Shown here in pieces: positions 8,077-15,771 of a DNA stretch of 64,000 bases. The stretch is taken from the NCBI RefSeq assembly GCF_000309385.1, contig NZ_JH976537.1, forward strand, positions 647,426 through 711,425, written 5' to 3'. The notes beneath the pieces were generated by a model, which was not told where the DNA came from, searched no databases, and saw only the letters and a program-made list of their open reading frames with translations. A program made the translations under genes and the position numbers. The stretch's first letter is position 1, and each line of letters opens with the position of its first letter. This stretch comes from Nodosilinea nodulosa PCC 7104. Its GTDB lineage: Bacteria > Cyanobacteriota > Cyanobacteriia > Phormidesmidales > Phormidesmidaceae.

Positions 8077-9513
8077 ATGCCCACCCGCCCCTACCTGTTC
8101 TACGCCCTCACCAACAGCCTTTGCTCCCGCTGCCTGGGTAAGGTGGAGGCCAAAATTGTCTTCCAGGACGGGGGCGTGTACCTGCTCAAGCACTGCCCCA
8201 GCCACGGGCGCGAGGAGGTGCTGATCGCCGACGATGAGGATTATTACCGGCAGACCCAGGCGTTTATCAAGCCGGGGGATATGCCCCTGCGGTTTAACAC
8301 CCCCATTCGCTACGGCTGCCCCTACGACTGCGGCCTCTGCCCCGACCACGAGCAGCACAGCTGCCTTACCCTGATTGAGCTGACCGATCGCTGCAACCTG
8401 AGCTGCCCGATTTGTTATGCCGACTCGGGAACCGGAGACACTAACGCTGCCCACCAGCCCCGCCTGCACCGCTCCCTGGCCGAAATCGAGCGCATGCTGG
8501 ATGCGGTGGTGGCTAACGAGGGCAGCCCCCAGGTGGTGCAGCTCAGCGGCGGCGAACCCACCCTGCATCCCGAGTTCTTCGAAGTGCTGGATCTGGTCAA
8601 GGCCCGGCCTATTCAGCATTTGATGATCAACACCAACGGGCTGCGGATTGCTCAAGATACAGGCTTCTGCGATCGCCTCGCCCAGTACAAACCCGGCCTC
8701 GAAGTCTATCTCCAGTTCGACAGCTTTGAGGAGCATGCCCTGCGGGAGCTGCGGGGAGCCGATCTGCGCGCGACTCGCCAGCAGGCGATCGATCGCCTCA
8801 ACGACCTCAACCTCTCCACCACCCTGGTGGTCACCGTCAAGAAGGGCCTCAATGACCACGAAATTGGTAAAATCATCGACTACGCCCTGGCCCAGCGGTG
8901 CGTGCGCGGCGTCACCTTTCAGCCGATTCAGGCGGCGGGACGGCTGGAGGGGTTTGAGGCAGGGCGCGATCGCTACACCCTGACCGAAGTGCGCCGCGCC
9001 ATTTTAGAGCAAAGCCCTCACTTCAAGCCCCAGGATATTTTGCCGGTGCCCTGCCACCCCGACTCGCTGGCGATGGCCTACGCCATCAAGGTCAAGGGCC
9101 AGGTAGTGCCGCTAACGGGGATGTTCTCCACGCCGACCTTTGTGGAGATGATGCCCAACTCGGTGCTCTACGAGCAAGACCCAGCGCTCAGGCAAAAAAT
9201 TTTCGAGCTGTTCTCCACCAGCCACTCGCCGCAGTCTTCGGCCAACGCGCTGAAGCAGCTGCTCTGCTGCCTGCCCCAGGTGCCCGTGCCCGGCGGCATC
9301 ACCTACGAAAATATTTTTCGGATTATGATTGTGCAGTTTCTCGACGCCTACAACTTCGATGTCCGGTCGGTGAAGCGATCCTGCATTCACATCGTCCACC
9401 CTGACGGCCGCCTGATTCCCTTCGACACCTACAACCTGTTTTACCGGGAGGGTAGCATTGGAGCGGCTAAACTGGCCGAAATTCAGTCTGCCACTCCGGA
9501 ACCGGTGCTATGA
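8077..9513 (+). CDS. Radical SAM protein resembling tetraether lipid synthase (Tes/MJ0619-like)
   Basis: 478-residue radical SAM enzyme. The N-terminal module has a CSRC...KHCPSHG metal-site pattern (about residues 17-47). Next is GCPYDCGLCPDHEQHSC (residues 82-98), then the radical SAM cluster motif CNLSCPICYA (about 107-116) and the SAM-binding VQLSGGEPTLHPE. Later cysteines (CHPDS, LLCCLP, SCIHIV) could ligate auxiliary clusters. This order, especially the CPYDCGxCPxHxQH block before the core motif, matches the archaeal Tes/MJ0619 type, which forms carbon-carbon bonds between lipid chains. It lies in an operon with an Lgt-like membrane protein. A role in lipid modification is inference; the reaction here is unknown. 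Confidence 0.8.
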   Translation: MPTRPYLFYALTNSLCSRCLGKVEAKIVFQDGGVYLLKHCPSHGREEVLIADDEDYYRQTQAFIKPGDMPLRFNTPIRYGCPYDCGLCPDHEQHSCLTLIELTDRCNLSCPICYADSGTGDTNAAHQPRLHRSLAEIERMLDAVVANEGSPQVVQLSGGEPTLHPEFFEVLDLVKARPIQHLMINTNGLRIAQDTGFCDRLAQYKPGLEVYLQFDSFEEHALRELRGADLRATRQQAIDRLNDLNLSTTLVVTVKKGLNDHEIGKIIDYALAQRCVRGVTFQPIQAAGRLEGFEAGRDRYTLTEVRRAILEQSPHFKPQDILPVPCHPDSLAMAYAIKVKGQVVPLTGMFSTPTFVEMMPNSVLYEQDPALRQKIFELFSTSHSPQSSANALKQLLCCLPQVPVPGGITYENIFRIMIVQFLDAYNFDVRSVKRSCIHIVHPDGRLIPFDTYNLFYREGSIGAAKLAEIQSATPEPVL

Positions 9514-9839
9514 CCCCCTCTGAACCCGACAACGAGATTCTAGAGATCGTTAAGGGCATGCTGCTGCTGCTGGGCTGCCATGCGATCGCCGCGGCAGTCA
9601 TTTTTGGTCTGGGCTTTTTGGTAGCGTTGGTAGGGCAGGGCGGCTACGGCTTTGTGATGGTTTGGCTGGTCGGGGGCGTAGGCTTTTTGTTTTGGCAGCT
9701 GCTCTACGCCATTCCGCTCATCCTTAGACTCCGGCGGCGGGGGCATATGGCCATGGCTAAGGGCGTCATCATCGCTGCCGTGCTGACTGCCCTGGTCAAC
9801 GGCACCTGCTTTGCTGCATTTTTTATGGGCGGGCTCTAA
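9510..9839 (+). CDS. Small three-helix membrane protein, third gene of the Lgt-like/radical SAM operon
   Basis: 109-residue protein of unknown family. It has a short acidic N-terminus (SEPDNEILEIV) and three hydrophobic helices at about 15-42, 45-70 and 82-107, with a basic loop LRLRRRGHMAMAKG between helices 2 and 3. The ATG overlaps the stop of the radical SAM gene by 4 bp (ATGA), which argues for translational coupling and a shared role. I do not recognise a domain; a membrane anchor or accessory subunit is only a guess from context. Confidence 0.7.
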   Translation: MTPSEPDNEILEIVKGMLLLLGCHAIAAAVIFGLGFLVALVGQGGYGFVMVWLVGGVGFLFWQLLYAIPLILRLRRRGHMAMAKGVIIAAVLTALVNGTCFAAFFMGGL

Positions 9840-9984
9840 GCCAGGCAGGGCAAAGGACACTTTGCCGTGAAAAGTTCAGGCCCACGGCCGCGATCGCACC
9901 GCGACACTATGCCCGCCCTGGATCACCATTCTGCGCCTGCCGCTGGCGAAGCAAGCCTAAATCCTGCCGACTCACCCGCCCCTC

Positions 9985-10288
9985 ATAGCAGCAGCCGAGT
10001 AGGGTAACCTCAGTTTGGGATAACGCTGTCCCCTCCTTGGAGGGGTGCCCGAAGGGCGGGGTGGGTTAAACCTACGGCAAAATACAAGCTTCTAGATAGG
10101 GTGAGTTGCCATGCTGGCATAGACAACCCACCCCTACCCCTCCCAAGGAGGGGACAGTGGGCCTGCTTTGCCAAGGTCTTTTCTTATCCCGAACTCAGGT
10201 TAGGGTAGGACATTTCTCAGAGCCAACGTTTAAACGTTCTCAACATCTCTCAGTGTCCTAACTTCCTAACTAGCGGGACGAAGGCTAT
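9985..10288. repeat. Palindromic dispersed repeat, copy 3, interrupted by a MITE
   Basis: The left stub ATAGCAGCAGCCGAGTAGGGT (9985-10005) and the right part from 10202 (AGGGTAGGACATTTCTCAGAGCC ... GACGAAGGCTAT) join into a copy of the repeat at 4623-4727 once the 196-bp element between them is removed. The duplicated AGGGT marks the insertion. The host copy keeps the core AACGTTTAAACGTT. This accounts for most of the 451-bp gap between 9840 and 10290. Confidence 0.72.
10006..10201. mobile_element. 196-bp MITE-like element with terminal inverted repeats
   Basis: The left end AACCTCAGTTTGGGATAA and the right end read in reverse, AACCTGAGTTCGGGATAA, match at 16 of 18 bases. A second pair of inverted arms lies inside (GTCCCCTCCTTGGAGGGG and its counterpart before 10156), so the whole element can fold into a hairpin. 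It is flanked by the 5-bp direct repeat AGGGT (10001-10005 and 10202-10206), a likely target-site duplication. There is no coding capacity, so mobilisation would need a transposase in trans. Confidence 0.8.
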
Positions 10289-10290
10289 AT

Positions 10291-10680
10291 CTATTCCCCA
10301 CAGTAGGCAATCAGGTCAATCTCCACGTCGCCATAGCCCGCCAGGGCCGTGACCCCTACCGTGGTGCGGCTGGGCTGCGGGGCGCTGCCAAAGTACGATT
10401 GGTAAATGGCATTGACCGTTTCGTAGTGGCGGAAATCGGTGACGAAAATACGCGCCATCACGACTCGGCCAAAGCCGCTGCCCGCGTGGTTGAGTACCAT
10501 GGTCAGGTTCTCCATCACGCGGCGGGTCTGCTCCTCAATAGAGCCTTTGACAACCTTACCCGTATCCGGGTCTTCCGCCAGCTGCCCGGTGACAAACAAA
10601 AAATCTCCCGCCCGCACCGCGTGGGAGTAGGGGGCCACGGGAGGCAGTACGTTATCGGGCAGGGTGATGAACTCTAGCAT
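10291..10680 (-). CDS. RidA family (YjgF/YER057c/UK114) enamine/imine deaminase
   Basis: 129-residue cytosolic protein. RidA hydrolyses reactive 2-aminoacrylate and related enamines that arise from PLP enzymes. The family landmarks are APYSHAVRAGDFLFVTGQ, the middle NLTMVLNHAGSGFGRVV, and the C-terminal SRTTVGVTALAGYGDVEID with the Arg that binds the substrate carboxylate and the downstream Glu. Length is typical. It lies 70 bp downstream of the kinase gene on the same strand and may be read through from it. The MITE-bearing repeat begins just 3' of its stop. Confidence 0.93.
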   Translation of the reverse strand: MLEFITLPDNVLPPVAPYSHAVRAGDFLFVTGQLAEDPDTGKVVKGSIEEQTRRVMENLTMVLNHAGSGFGRVVMARIFVTDFRHYETVNAIYQSYFGSAPQPSRTTVGVTALAGYGDVEIDLIAYCGE

Positions 10681-10750
10681 GGGAGTTAATGGTAGAAACA
10701 GCCGCCCTATAGTGTCCCCTATATTGCCTAAGAGAGAGCCAACATCGAGG

Positions 10751-12574
10751 TTAAAACAAAATATCGGGGGCTAAATCGCTCAGATTGACGGTGTAGATAC
10801 GACTGCGATCGCCGTCGTTGCTGCTCCAGAGGTACTGTGTGGGCGATCGCCCCTGGGCATCACGGGCAGAGCCTCGCGGCACCACCGCTGTGGGGCGCGG
10901 TAGGCCGGTCATGCGGTTGATCACCCGACCCTCGTCATTAATCAGCAAAAACTCTCCGTCCTGGCTGAGTAGGCCGTAGCCCACCGCGGTTTCAAACAGC
11001 CAGCGGGGCGCTATCTCAACCCGGTAGCGCAAAATTCTAAAGGGCATTAAATCTACAACCAGCACCGCGTTGGGGCAGTTTTCTTCTAAGGCTAGATAGC
11101 GGTAGGGCTGGCTGGTCGGCACCAAGTTATAAATGGGGACCGAGGCCGAAATAGCGCCCATATAGGTGCCTCGGCGAGTGACTCCATGGAACAGGGTGCG
11201 ACTGCCCCGGCGCATCACCAGGGCTGCATGGCGGTTGTCCAGCCCAATCAGGGTAATCAACGCATCCCCCGGCTGGATGGAAAAAGCCGCCGTCACCGGG
11301 ACCGATATTTTGACCACCTGGTCCGGCGGCATGGTCAGCTGGCGCATTGACACCTTCATCCAGTCGCCGTCCGCCGCCGCCGTGGCAAACCAGCGACCGT
11401 TGGGGGCAATGGCTACCCCGTTGGGGTCGATGCCCTGGGCAATACAACCCAGGCCGTGGGTCATCGACAGCAGGTGTAGGGACTCGGTAGTGACCAGGAT
11501 GCCGCCCTGGGGAGTGGGTAAAAAAGCTTTTACCGGGGCCGATAGCGTAAACCCCTGGCTCTCTTGGGGTGCCGCCATGCCCTGCTTGGGCCAGTGGTAA
11601 AACCACACCTGCTGCTGACTACAGGTGACCACCAGGTGGCCCTGGTGGGGGAGGGCCACTAGACCCATGACCGTCGTCGGGTGGGGGAGGGCCACAAAGG
11701 GCAGATCTGAAGCCAGGTCAATCTCAGGTAGTGCCTTAGGAAAGGCTGGCTGAGCCAGCAGCTCCTGGGTCTGGTAGGTGTCGTATATTGCCATCAGATC
11801 GGCGCGCATTGCTCGGGCTGTGGCGTAGCGCTTTGGCAAGAGCTTTTGCAGGGCCTTGCGCAGCACCTGGCTGAGGGGCTCTGGCAGGTGCGCAGGTACG
11901 ATTGGATGGCGGTTCAGGTGGGCGACCATCAGCTCCATGGGAGTGCCCGAGAAGGGGCGCTGACCCAGCCATAGCTCGTACAAAATGATGCCCACCGCAT
12001 AGAGGTCGGCAGCGGGGGGGTGCTGATTGTAAAATCGTTCTGGAGCCATGTAGGCGGGCGACCCTGTATGGCCCACATCGGCTTCAGTCGCCTCCTGGCT
12101 AAGCCGGGCGATGCCCAGGTCGGACACTCGTGCCGCCCAGCCGCCCGGAGTTAGCTCCATGAGAATGTTTTCGGGCTTGATGTCGCAGTGCACAATGCCC
12201 TGGCGGTGGGCGCACTCCAGGGCGGCGAGTATGTCGAGGGCAAAGCCCAACACCTCTTGCACCGTGAGAATGGTATCGCTTTCGAGCAGCGATCGCAGGG
12301 TACCCGCCTCGCAGTAGTCGAGCACCAGCTGCCGTCCGCTGGTGGAGTGCTCAAGGGCGTGGCAGGTGACAATGCTGGGGTGCTCAAGGCTAATTAAAAA
12401 CCGCAGCTCCCGCAAAAATTTGTGGGTGGATAAGCGGTCTTTGTGGAGGTCTTTAATGGCCACCAGCTCCCCGGTTTTGCGGTGGATGGCGCAGTAGACC
12501 CGGCCAAATTGCCCATGGCCGACTAGGCCTAGAATGCGATACTGCGATCGCCTGATCTGCCGGGTTAGGGCCAC
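10751..12574 (-). CDS. Serine/threonine protein kinase with C-terminal propeller-like region (SpkG-like)
   Basis: 607 residues. The N-terminal Hanks-type kinase domain (about 13-270) has GHGQFGRV, VAIK (Lys41), HCDIKPEN (catalytic Asp131), DLGIARL (Asp152 in a DLG variant of DFG) and SPAYMAPE. The residue before the catalytic Asp is Cys rather than Arg, so this is a non-RD kinase. The C-terminal part (about 285-607) has repeated beta-rich segments resembling a WD-type propeller, with no membrane helix. It starts 7 bp after the V4R gene and closes a cluster that parallels Synechocystis slr0144-slr0147 plus slr0152 (spkG). A function in photosystem II assembly or envelope signalling is inferred from that synteny. 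Confidence 0.85.
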   Translation of the reverse strand: MALTRQIRRSQYRILGLVGHGQFGRVYCAIHRKTGELVAIKDLHKDRLSTHKFLRELRFLISLEHPSIVTCHALEHSTSGRQLVLDYCEAGTLRSLLESDTILTVQEVLGFALDILAALECAHRQGIVHCDIKPENILMELTPGGWAARVSDLGIARLSQEATEADVGHTGSPAYMAPERFYNQHPPAADLYAVGIILYELWLGQRPFSGTPMELMVAHLNRHPIVPAHLPEPLSQVLRKALQKLLPKRYATARAMRADLMAIYDTYQTQELLAQPAFPKALPEIDLASDLPFVALPHPTTVMGLVALPHQGHLVVTCSQQQVWFYHWPKQGMAAPQESQGFTLSAPVKAFLPTPQGGILVTTESLHLLSMTHGLGCIAQGIDPNGVAIAPNGRWFATAAADGDWMKVSMRQLTMPPDQVVKISVPVTAAFSIQPGDALITLIGLDNRHAALVMRRGSRTLFHGVTRRGTYMGAISASVPIYNLVPTSQPYRYLALEENCPNAVLVVDLMPFRILRYRVEIAPRWLFETAVGYGLLSQDGEFLLINDEGRVINRMTGLPRPTAVVPRGSARDAQGRSPTQYLWSSNDGDRSRIYTVNLSDLAPDILF

Positions 12575-12581
12575 CGCTCGC

Positions 12582-13244
12582 TCACCCCTGCTGCATGAGG
12601 GTTTGCATAATCGCCTGGTGGGCCTGACCGTTGGCCACCATACCCTCTACGGGAGCAAGCCGCTTTTCTAGACCCAAAATAAAGCGATTGCAGTCATCGC
12701 CTTTGGCGGTGCAGCTGGTTTGTACGCAGCGCAGCTCGCGCCCGGTGAGCTGGGTAAAGAAAATTTCTAAAATGCCGCGCTCGAGGTCTCCCGAGGGCTT
12801 TTGGCCCTGGGGTGCGGCGGCGGTAAAGGGCGAATGCCAGATCTCTACGCCCAGAAAGCCGCGATCGCGGTAGGCAATATCCAAATGAATTTGGCCCCAG
12901 CCGTGGGTTTTCCAGCACTGCTGTAGCGACTGCAAAAATTCAGCCATCGACAGGTTGGCCAGGGGCTGCTTGTAGTAGTCAGCCAGCTCCTCGCAGAAGC
13001 GAGCGTAGAAGTTTTTGCCCCACCAGCGACCGCAGTTGTAGAGCACCAGTCCCGAAGCCTGGCCCGTTTCTTTTTCAAGCCCGGCATAAATAGCCTGTAG
13101 CAGCGGTTCGGGAATGGCCAGGAGGCGATCGCCGCGGCGATTTTCGAGCAGCCCCAACTCGGTCGAACCCCGCACGTAGAGATCCTGGGCAAAGTAGTTG
13201 CCGGGCAGCCGGCCATCAACGAGTAAATCGGCAACAGAAACCAT
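12582..13244 (-). CDS. V4R-domain protein (Slr0147-like)
   Basis: 220-residue soluble protein with a C-terminal V4R (4-vinyl reductase-like) domain at about 130-195. It includes LERGILEIFFTQLTGRELRC, CTAKGDDCNRFILG and several cysteines that could bind a small ligand or metal. V4R domains are regarded as small-molecule-binding modules, also found in bacteriochlorophyll biosynthesis proteins. The N-terminal half (LYNCGRWWGKNFYARF) resembles the other V4R protein at 14200-14883. It sits between a phycobilisome-like gene and the kinase, as in the Synechocystis PAP cluster. The ligand is unknown. Confidence 0.8.
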   Translation of the reverse strand: MVSVADLLVDGRLPGNYFAQDLYVRGSTELGLLENRRGDRLLAIPEPLLQAIYAGLEKETGQASGLVLYNCGRWWGKNFYARFCEELADYYKQPLANLSMAEFLQSLQQCWKTHGWGQIHLDIAYRDRGFLGVEIWHSPFTAAAPQGQKPSGDLERGILEIFFTQLTGRELRCVQTSCTAKGDDCNRFILGLEKRLAPVEGMVANGQAHQAIMQTLMQQG

Positions 13245-13333
13245 AGGTAACGTCCTTTACAGGATAGAAGAGGTGGTGGTTAGACCCGACCAACGGGCAG
13301 CCCCAGGCGACGGCTCTGAATGGCTGAGCAGAC

Positions 13334-13822
13334 TTAGAGCAACCCGGCGAGGGTAACGGTCTCGCGAGTGTTGAGCATTAGGTTTTGAGCTTTTTCAAGG
13401 CTGGGTTTGAGCAAGTTGAGCTGGGCTGGCGAAAACACCTTGCCCAGCTGCTGGTACAGCAGCTGAAACAGCTGCTGGTCGACGACCTGAGTCTCGTAGG
13501 CCTTAACCATTTCTGGCAGCCAGCCCTGGAGGCGATCTGCCACAAAACCATCGTCGTCGAGCAGCATGGCCATGGCAGCGTAGCGCAGCACCATCAGCCC
13601 GTTGCGCACGCTTCGCTCGACCAGAGGCTCGGCATGGCCAGCCTGCTGCTGCAGGGCATCGGCAATTGGCTGCATAATGGCAACTTCCTGGTCGCGCAGG
13701 GTGCGGTAGACCGCCATGCGCTCCGGAATCGAACTCACGTACTGGCTCAGGGTGCTGAGGTCGCTGGCATCGAGGTACTGCTTATCGGGCGAGTTAAATA
13801 GGGCGTCGAGCTTAAAGGTCAT
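13334..13822 (-). CDS. Phycobilisome-like (allophycocyanin-fold) protein without bilin cysteine (Slr0146-like)
   Basis: 162-residue, mostly helical protein. The stretch VRNGLMVLRYAAMAMLLDDD corresponds to the chromophore-binding region of phycobiliprotein subunits. Genuine bilin carriers have a Cys there; none is present, and the whole protein lacks cysteine. It is therefore probably a globin-fold scaffold or regulatory relative, not a pigment protein. It shares this region with the protein at 15295-15771. Position in the cluster (V4R, small protein, this gene, V4R, kinase) parallels Synechocystis slr0144-slr0147. A role in photosystem assembly is inferred from synteny. Confidence 0.75.
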   Translation of the reverse strand: MTFKLDALFNSPDKQYLDASDLSTLSQYVSSIPERMAVYRTLRDQEVAIMQPIADALQQQAGHAEPLVERSVRNGLMVLRYAAMAMLLDDDGFVADRLQGWLPEMVKAYETQVVDQQLFQLLYQQLGKVFSPAQLNLLKPSLEKAQNLMLNTRETVTLAGLL

Positions 13823-13897
13823 GGCAAAATCCTCTGGGAGGGGTGCAGGGTGGGTAGGGCTGTCTGCCTACGGGGCGTGGGTCGCCCATCACTGGGG

Positions 13898-14203
13898 TTA
13901 ACCAAACAGGTCAGAGAACCCGTCTAGGGTCAAGTCGAGGTCGGAGGTTGCAGTAGCCGGAGCGGCCTCTAGGGGGGCGATGGGTACCCCAATGGTGGGC
14001 TGCCCGTCCCAGGCGATGTGCTCAAAGAAATCGCCAACGGTCATGGTCATCGTCGATTCTGACCGGGCCGCAGCCCCTAGCTTTGGCGCAGTGAGTACCG
14101 TCCTGCCGTCCCAGGGCACCGCCTGAAAGAAGGCTCGTACCGTTTCCTTCAGCCAGGGTTGAGCAGCCTCGGAGCTGTTCGTGGCGTGGGAGAAAGTGCT
14201 CAT
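13898..14203 (-). CDS. Small protein with two FFxxxxWDG motifs (Slr0145-like position)
   Basis: 101-residue soluble protein of unknown function. It contains two similar short elements, FFQAVPWDGRTVLTAP (about residues 25-40) and FFEHIAWDGQPTIGVP (about 59-74), separated by a Ser/Thr/Met-rich linker. The C-terminus is acidic (DLDLTLDGFSDLFG). It overlaps the upstream V4R gene by 4 bp (ATGA), so the two are translationally coupled. The repeated aromatic-Trp-Asp-Gly motif could be a docking element for a partner in the cluster; that is inference. Confidence 0.7.
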   Translation of the reverse strand: MSTFSHATNSSEAAQPWLKETVRAFFQAVPWDGRTVLTAPKLGAAARSESTMTMTVGDFFEHIAWDGQPTIGVPIAPLEAAPATATSDLDLTLDGFSDLFG

Positions 14204-14883
14204 TGGCCGCCCTCCCCAGACCGCAGCCGCTTCTCAATGTCGCGGGCGTTGGCTCCTTCGTTCATCCAGAAGGCGGCGGCATCAATGCGCTCGCGGCCCC
14301 CCAGCAAAAACTTGCAGTAGGTCTCGCCCATGGAGTAGCACTGAATTTCAATGCAGCTCAGCTGCTTGCGGACCATTTCGGTAAAGAATCCGGCAAATAA
14401 CCCGGCATACAGGTGGCAGACGGGCTTGCCGACATCGCCTAGAGTGCGGGCCACGGCGGAGTCAAACAGATTGATGAACATAAAGCCCTGTTTGCGATCG
14501 CTCATGTCCACTTCCCAGCGGCCCCAGCCCTGGGAAATATAGGGCCACCACCAGGTTTCCAGCAAAAACATCAGGTTGGCTCGGCGGGGGCTCATGGCAA
14601 ACTCGCGCTCAAACCAGGCCTCAAACTGAAGCGAGTCAATTTTGCCCCACTCCAGCCCAACGGTGTACATAATGGCCGCCGACGCATCGCCGACTTCTTC
14701 TTGCAGCCCTTCTAGCAGGCCAATGATAAAGTCTTCGCTGGTGAGTACGTTGCGGGTATCATTCCAGTCGGTAATAGTGCCGTATTCACCATTAAATTGA
14801 AAGAAATCCCGCAGGGCATAATGGTTATGCTTTTGGGGAAGTTTTTGGCGCAGACGGTGGGCGGTCTCGGTGGTCATAACCAT
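14200..14883 (-). CDS. V4R-domain protein (Slr0144-like)
   Basis: 227-residue soluble protein. The N-terminal half includes NHYALRDFFQFNGEYGTI and IMYTVGLEWGKIDS. The C-terminal V4R domain (about 145-205) has HLYAGLFAGFFTEMVRKQLS, CIEIQCYSMGETYCKFLLGG and a Cys near the end of the motif. First gene of the compact cluster, overlapping the next gene by 4 bp. In Synechocystis the homologous position is slr0144, part of the PAP operon implicated in photosystem II assembly. Start at 14883 or two codons later (Met3). Confidence 0.8.
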   Translation of the reverse strand: MVMTTETAHRLRQKLPQKHNHYALRDFFQFNGEYGTITDWNDTRNVLTSEDFIIGLLEGLQEEVGDASAAIMYTVGLEWGKIDSLQFEAWFEREFAMSPRRANLMFLLETWWWPYISQGWGRWEVDMSDRKQGFMFINLFDSAVARTLGDVGKPVCHLYAGLFAGFFTEMVRKQLSCIEIQCYSMGETYCKFLLGGRERIDAAAFWMNEGANARDIEKRLRSGEGGQ

Positions 14884-15294
14884 GATTGAACAGGCCTTGT
14901 AAGACTGTTTTCAGTGATAGGTGTAATGTGCCCAGGCCCACGCAGGATTAACAGTCCTGCGGTGCGATCGCGGCCCCAGTCAGTCTTACACCCACGCTTA
15001 TAACTATTGCAGCTAGGTACTTTTGGCCTACCGACCCCACCGCCGAGCGATACAAAACGTAGTAATAATGCCGCCGTTGAAGATACAAGCCGAGCCAGTT
15101 TCAGCTGCTCCGGCGCGCGGCAAATTTTGGCTCTATTACAGTCGGCAATCAGCCGGCTCGGGCGCGATAGGGTAATTACAGATGCAGCCAGGCCCCGCTT
15201 TCACCGCCCCACAGGAATTGCCCAGACAGCCCCAAGGGATATCTGGGCAACAATATAGCGATGCCCTTCAGGTTCTAAAAACCGCGTTTCAGCC
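14884..15294. other. Intergenic region upstream of the V4R operon, with a short hairpin
   Basis: 411 bp without a convincing gene. A perfect 7-bp stem CGCAGGA/TCCTGCG with a 7-base loop lies at 14941-14961 in the probable leader of the V4R operon. It has no T-run and could be an mRNA structure or a weak terminator. An 83-codon open frame on the plus strand (15007-15258) has Ser/Arg-rich, unstructured composition and is not accepted as a gene. Confidence 0.5.
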
Positions 15295-15771
15295 CTAGGC
15301 AGACTCGCCCAAAATGACTCGGCTAAGCTCCAGGATGGGCAAAAATAGCTTTAGCTCTTCGCTGTTGAGATACTGACCCATCACCTCTTGCATGGCGGTA
15401 TAGGTAAGCTTGCAGCTCTCCTGGGCGCCAAACGCCCGCATGATGGTCTGAAACCACATCAGCAGGTTGTCTTTGAACCGTTCAGGGTCATCTAGCAGCA
15501 GGGCAATAGCGCTGTAGCGGAGCACCCGCACAGTATCTCGCTGCCATTTTGCGGCCAAATCAGGTCCACCTACCCCAAAAATATCTGGCTTTTGAGCCTT
15601 AATCCGAGCCATGACCTGGGCAATTATCTGCTGCTCAGCCTTTTGAATTTTTTGGTAGGCCCGCAGTCGGGTGCTCACCGATGACAGATATTGCTGAAAA
15701 AACATCAGCTCTTGGTCGGAGGCGTAGCGGCCATCCGTAGCTTGTACCAGGGCTTGAACTTGGGTGAGCAT
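15295..15771 (-). CDS. Phycobilisome-like helical protein without bilin cysteine at the usual site
   Basis: 158-residue helical protein. WQRDTVRVLRYSAIALLLDD aligns by eye with the chromophore region of phycobiliproteins and with VRNGLMVLRYAAMAMLLDDD of the protein at 13334-13822, again with no Cys at the bilin position. A single Cys (in ESCKLTYTAMQEV) lies further downstream. The N-terminal YASDQELMFFQQYLSSVSTR matches the family opening helix. It is separated from the V4R operon by 411 bp, so it may have its own promoter while being functionally linked. The role is unknown. Confidence 0.72.
   Translation of the reverse strand: MLTQVQALVQATDGRYASDQELMFFQQYLSSVSTRLRAYQKIQKAEQQIIAQVMARIKAQKPDIFGVGGPDLAAKWQRDTVRVLRYSAIALLLDDPERFKDNLLMWFQTIMRAFGAQESCKLTYTAMQEVMGQYLNSEELKLFLPILELSRVILGESA

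Noticed and set aside
12111..12317. Plus-strand frames opposite the kinase and V4R genes
   Set aside because: They run antisense through GC-rich genes without conserved composition or start signals.
15007..15258. 83-codon plus-strand frame in the gap before the V4R operon
   Set aside because: Low-complexity Ser/Arg/Ala-rich sequence, no ribosome site, no relatives recognised.
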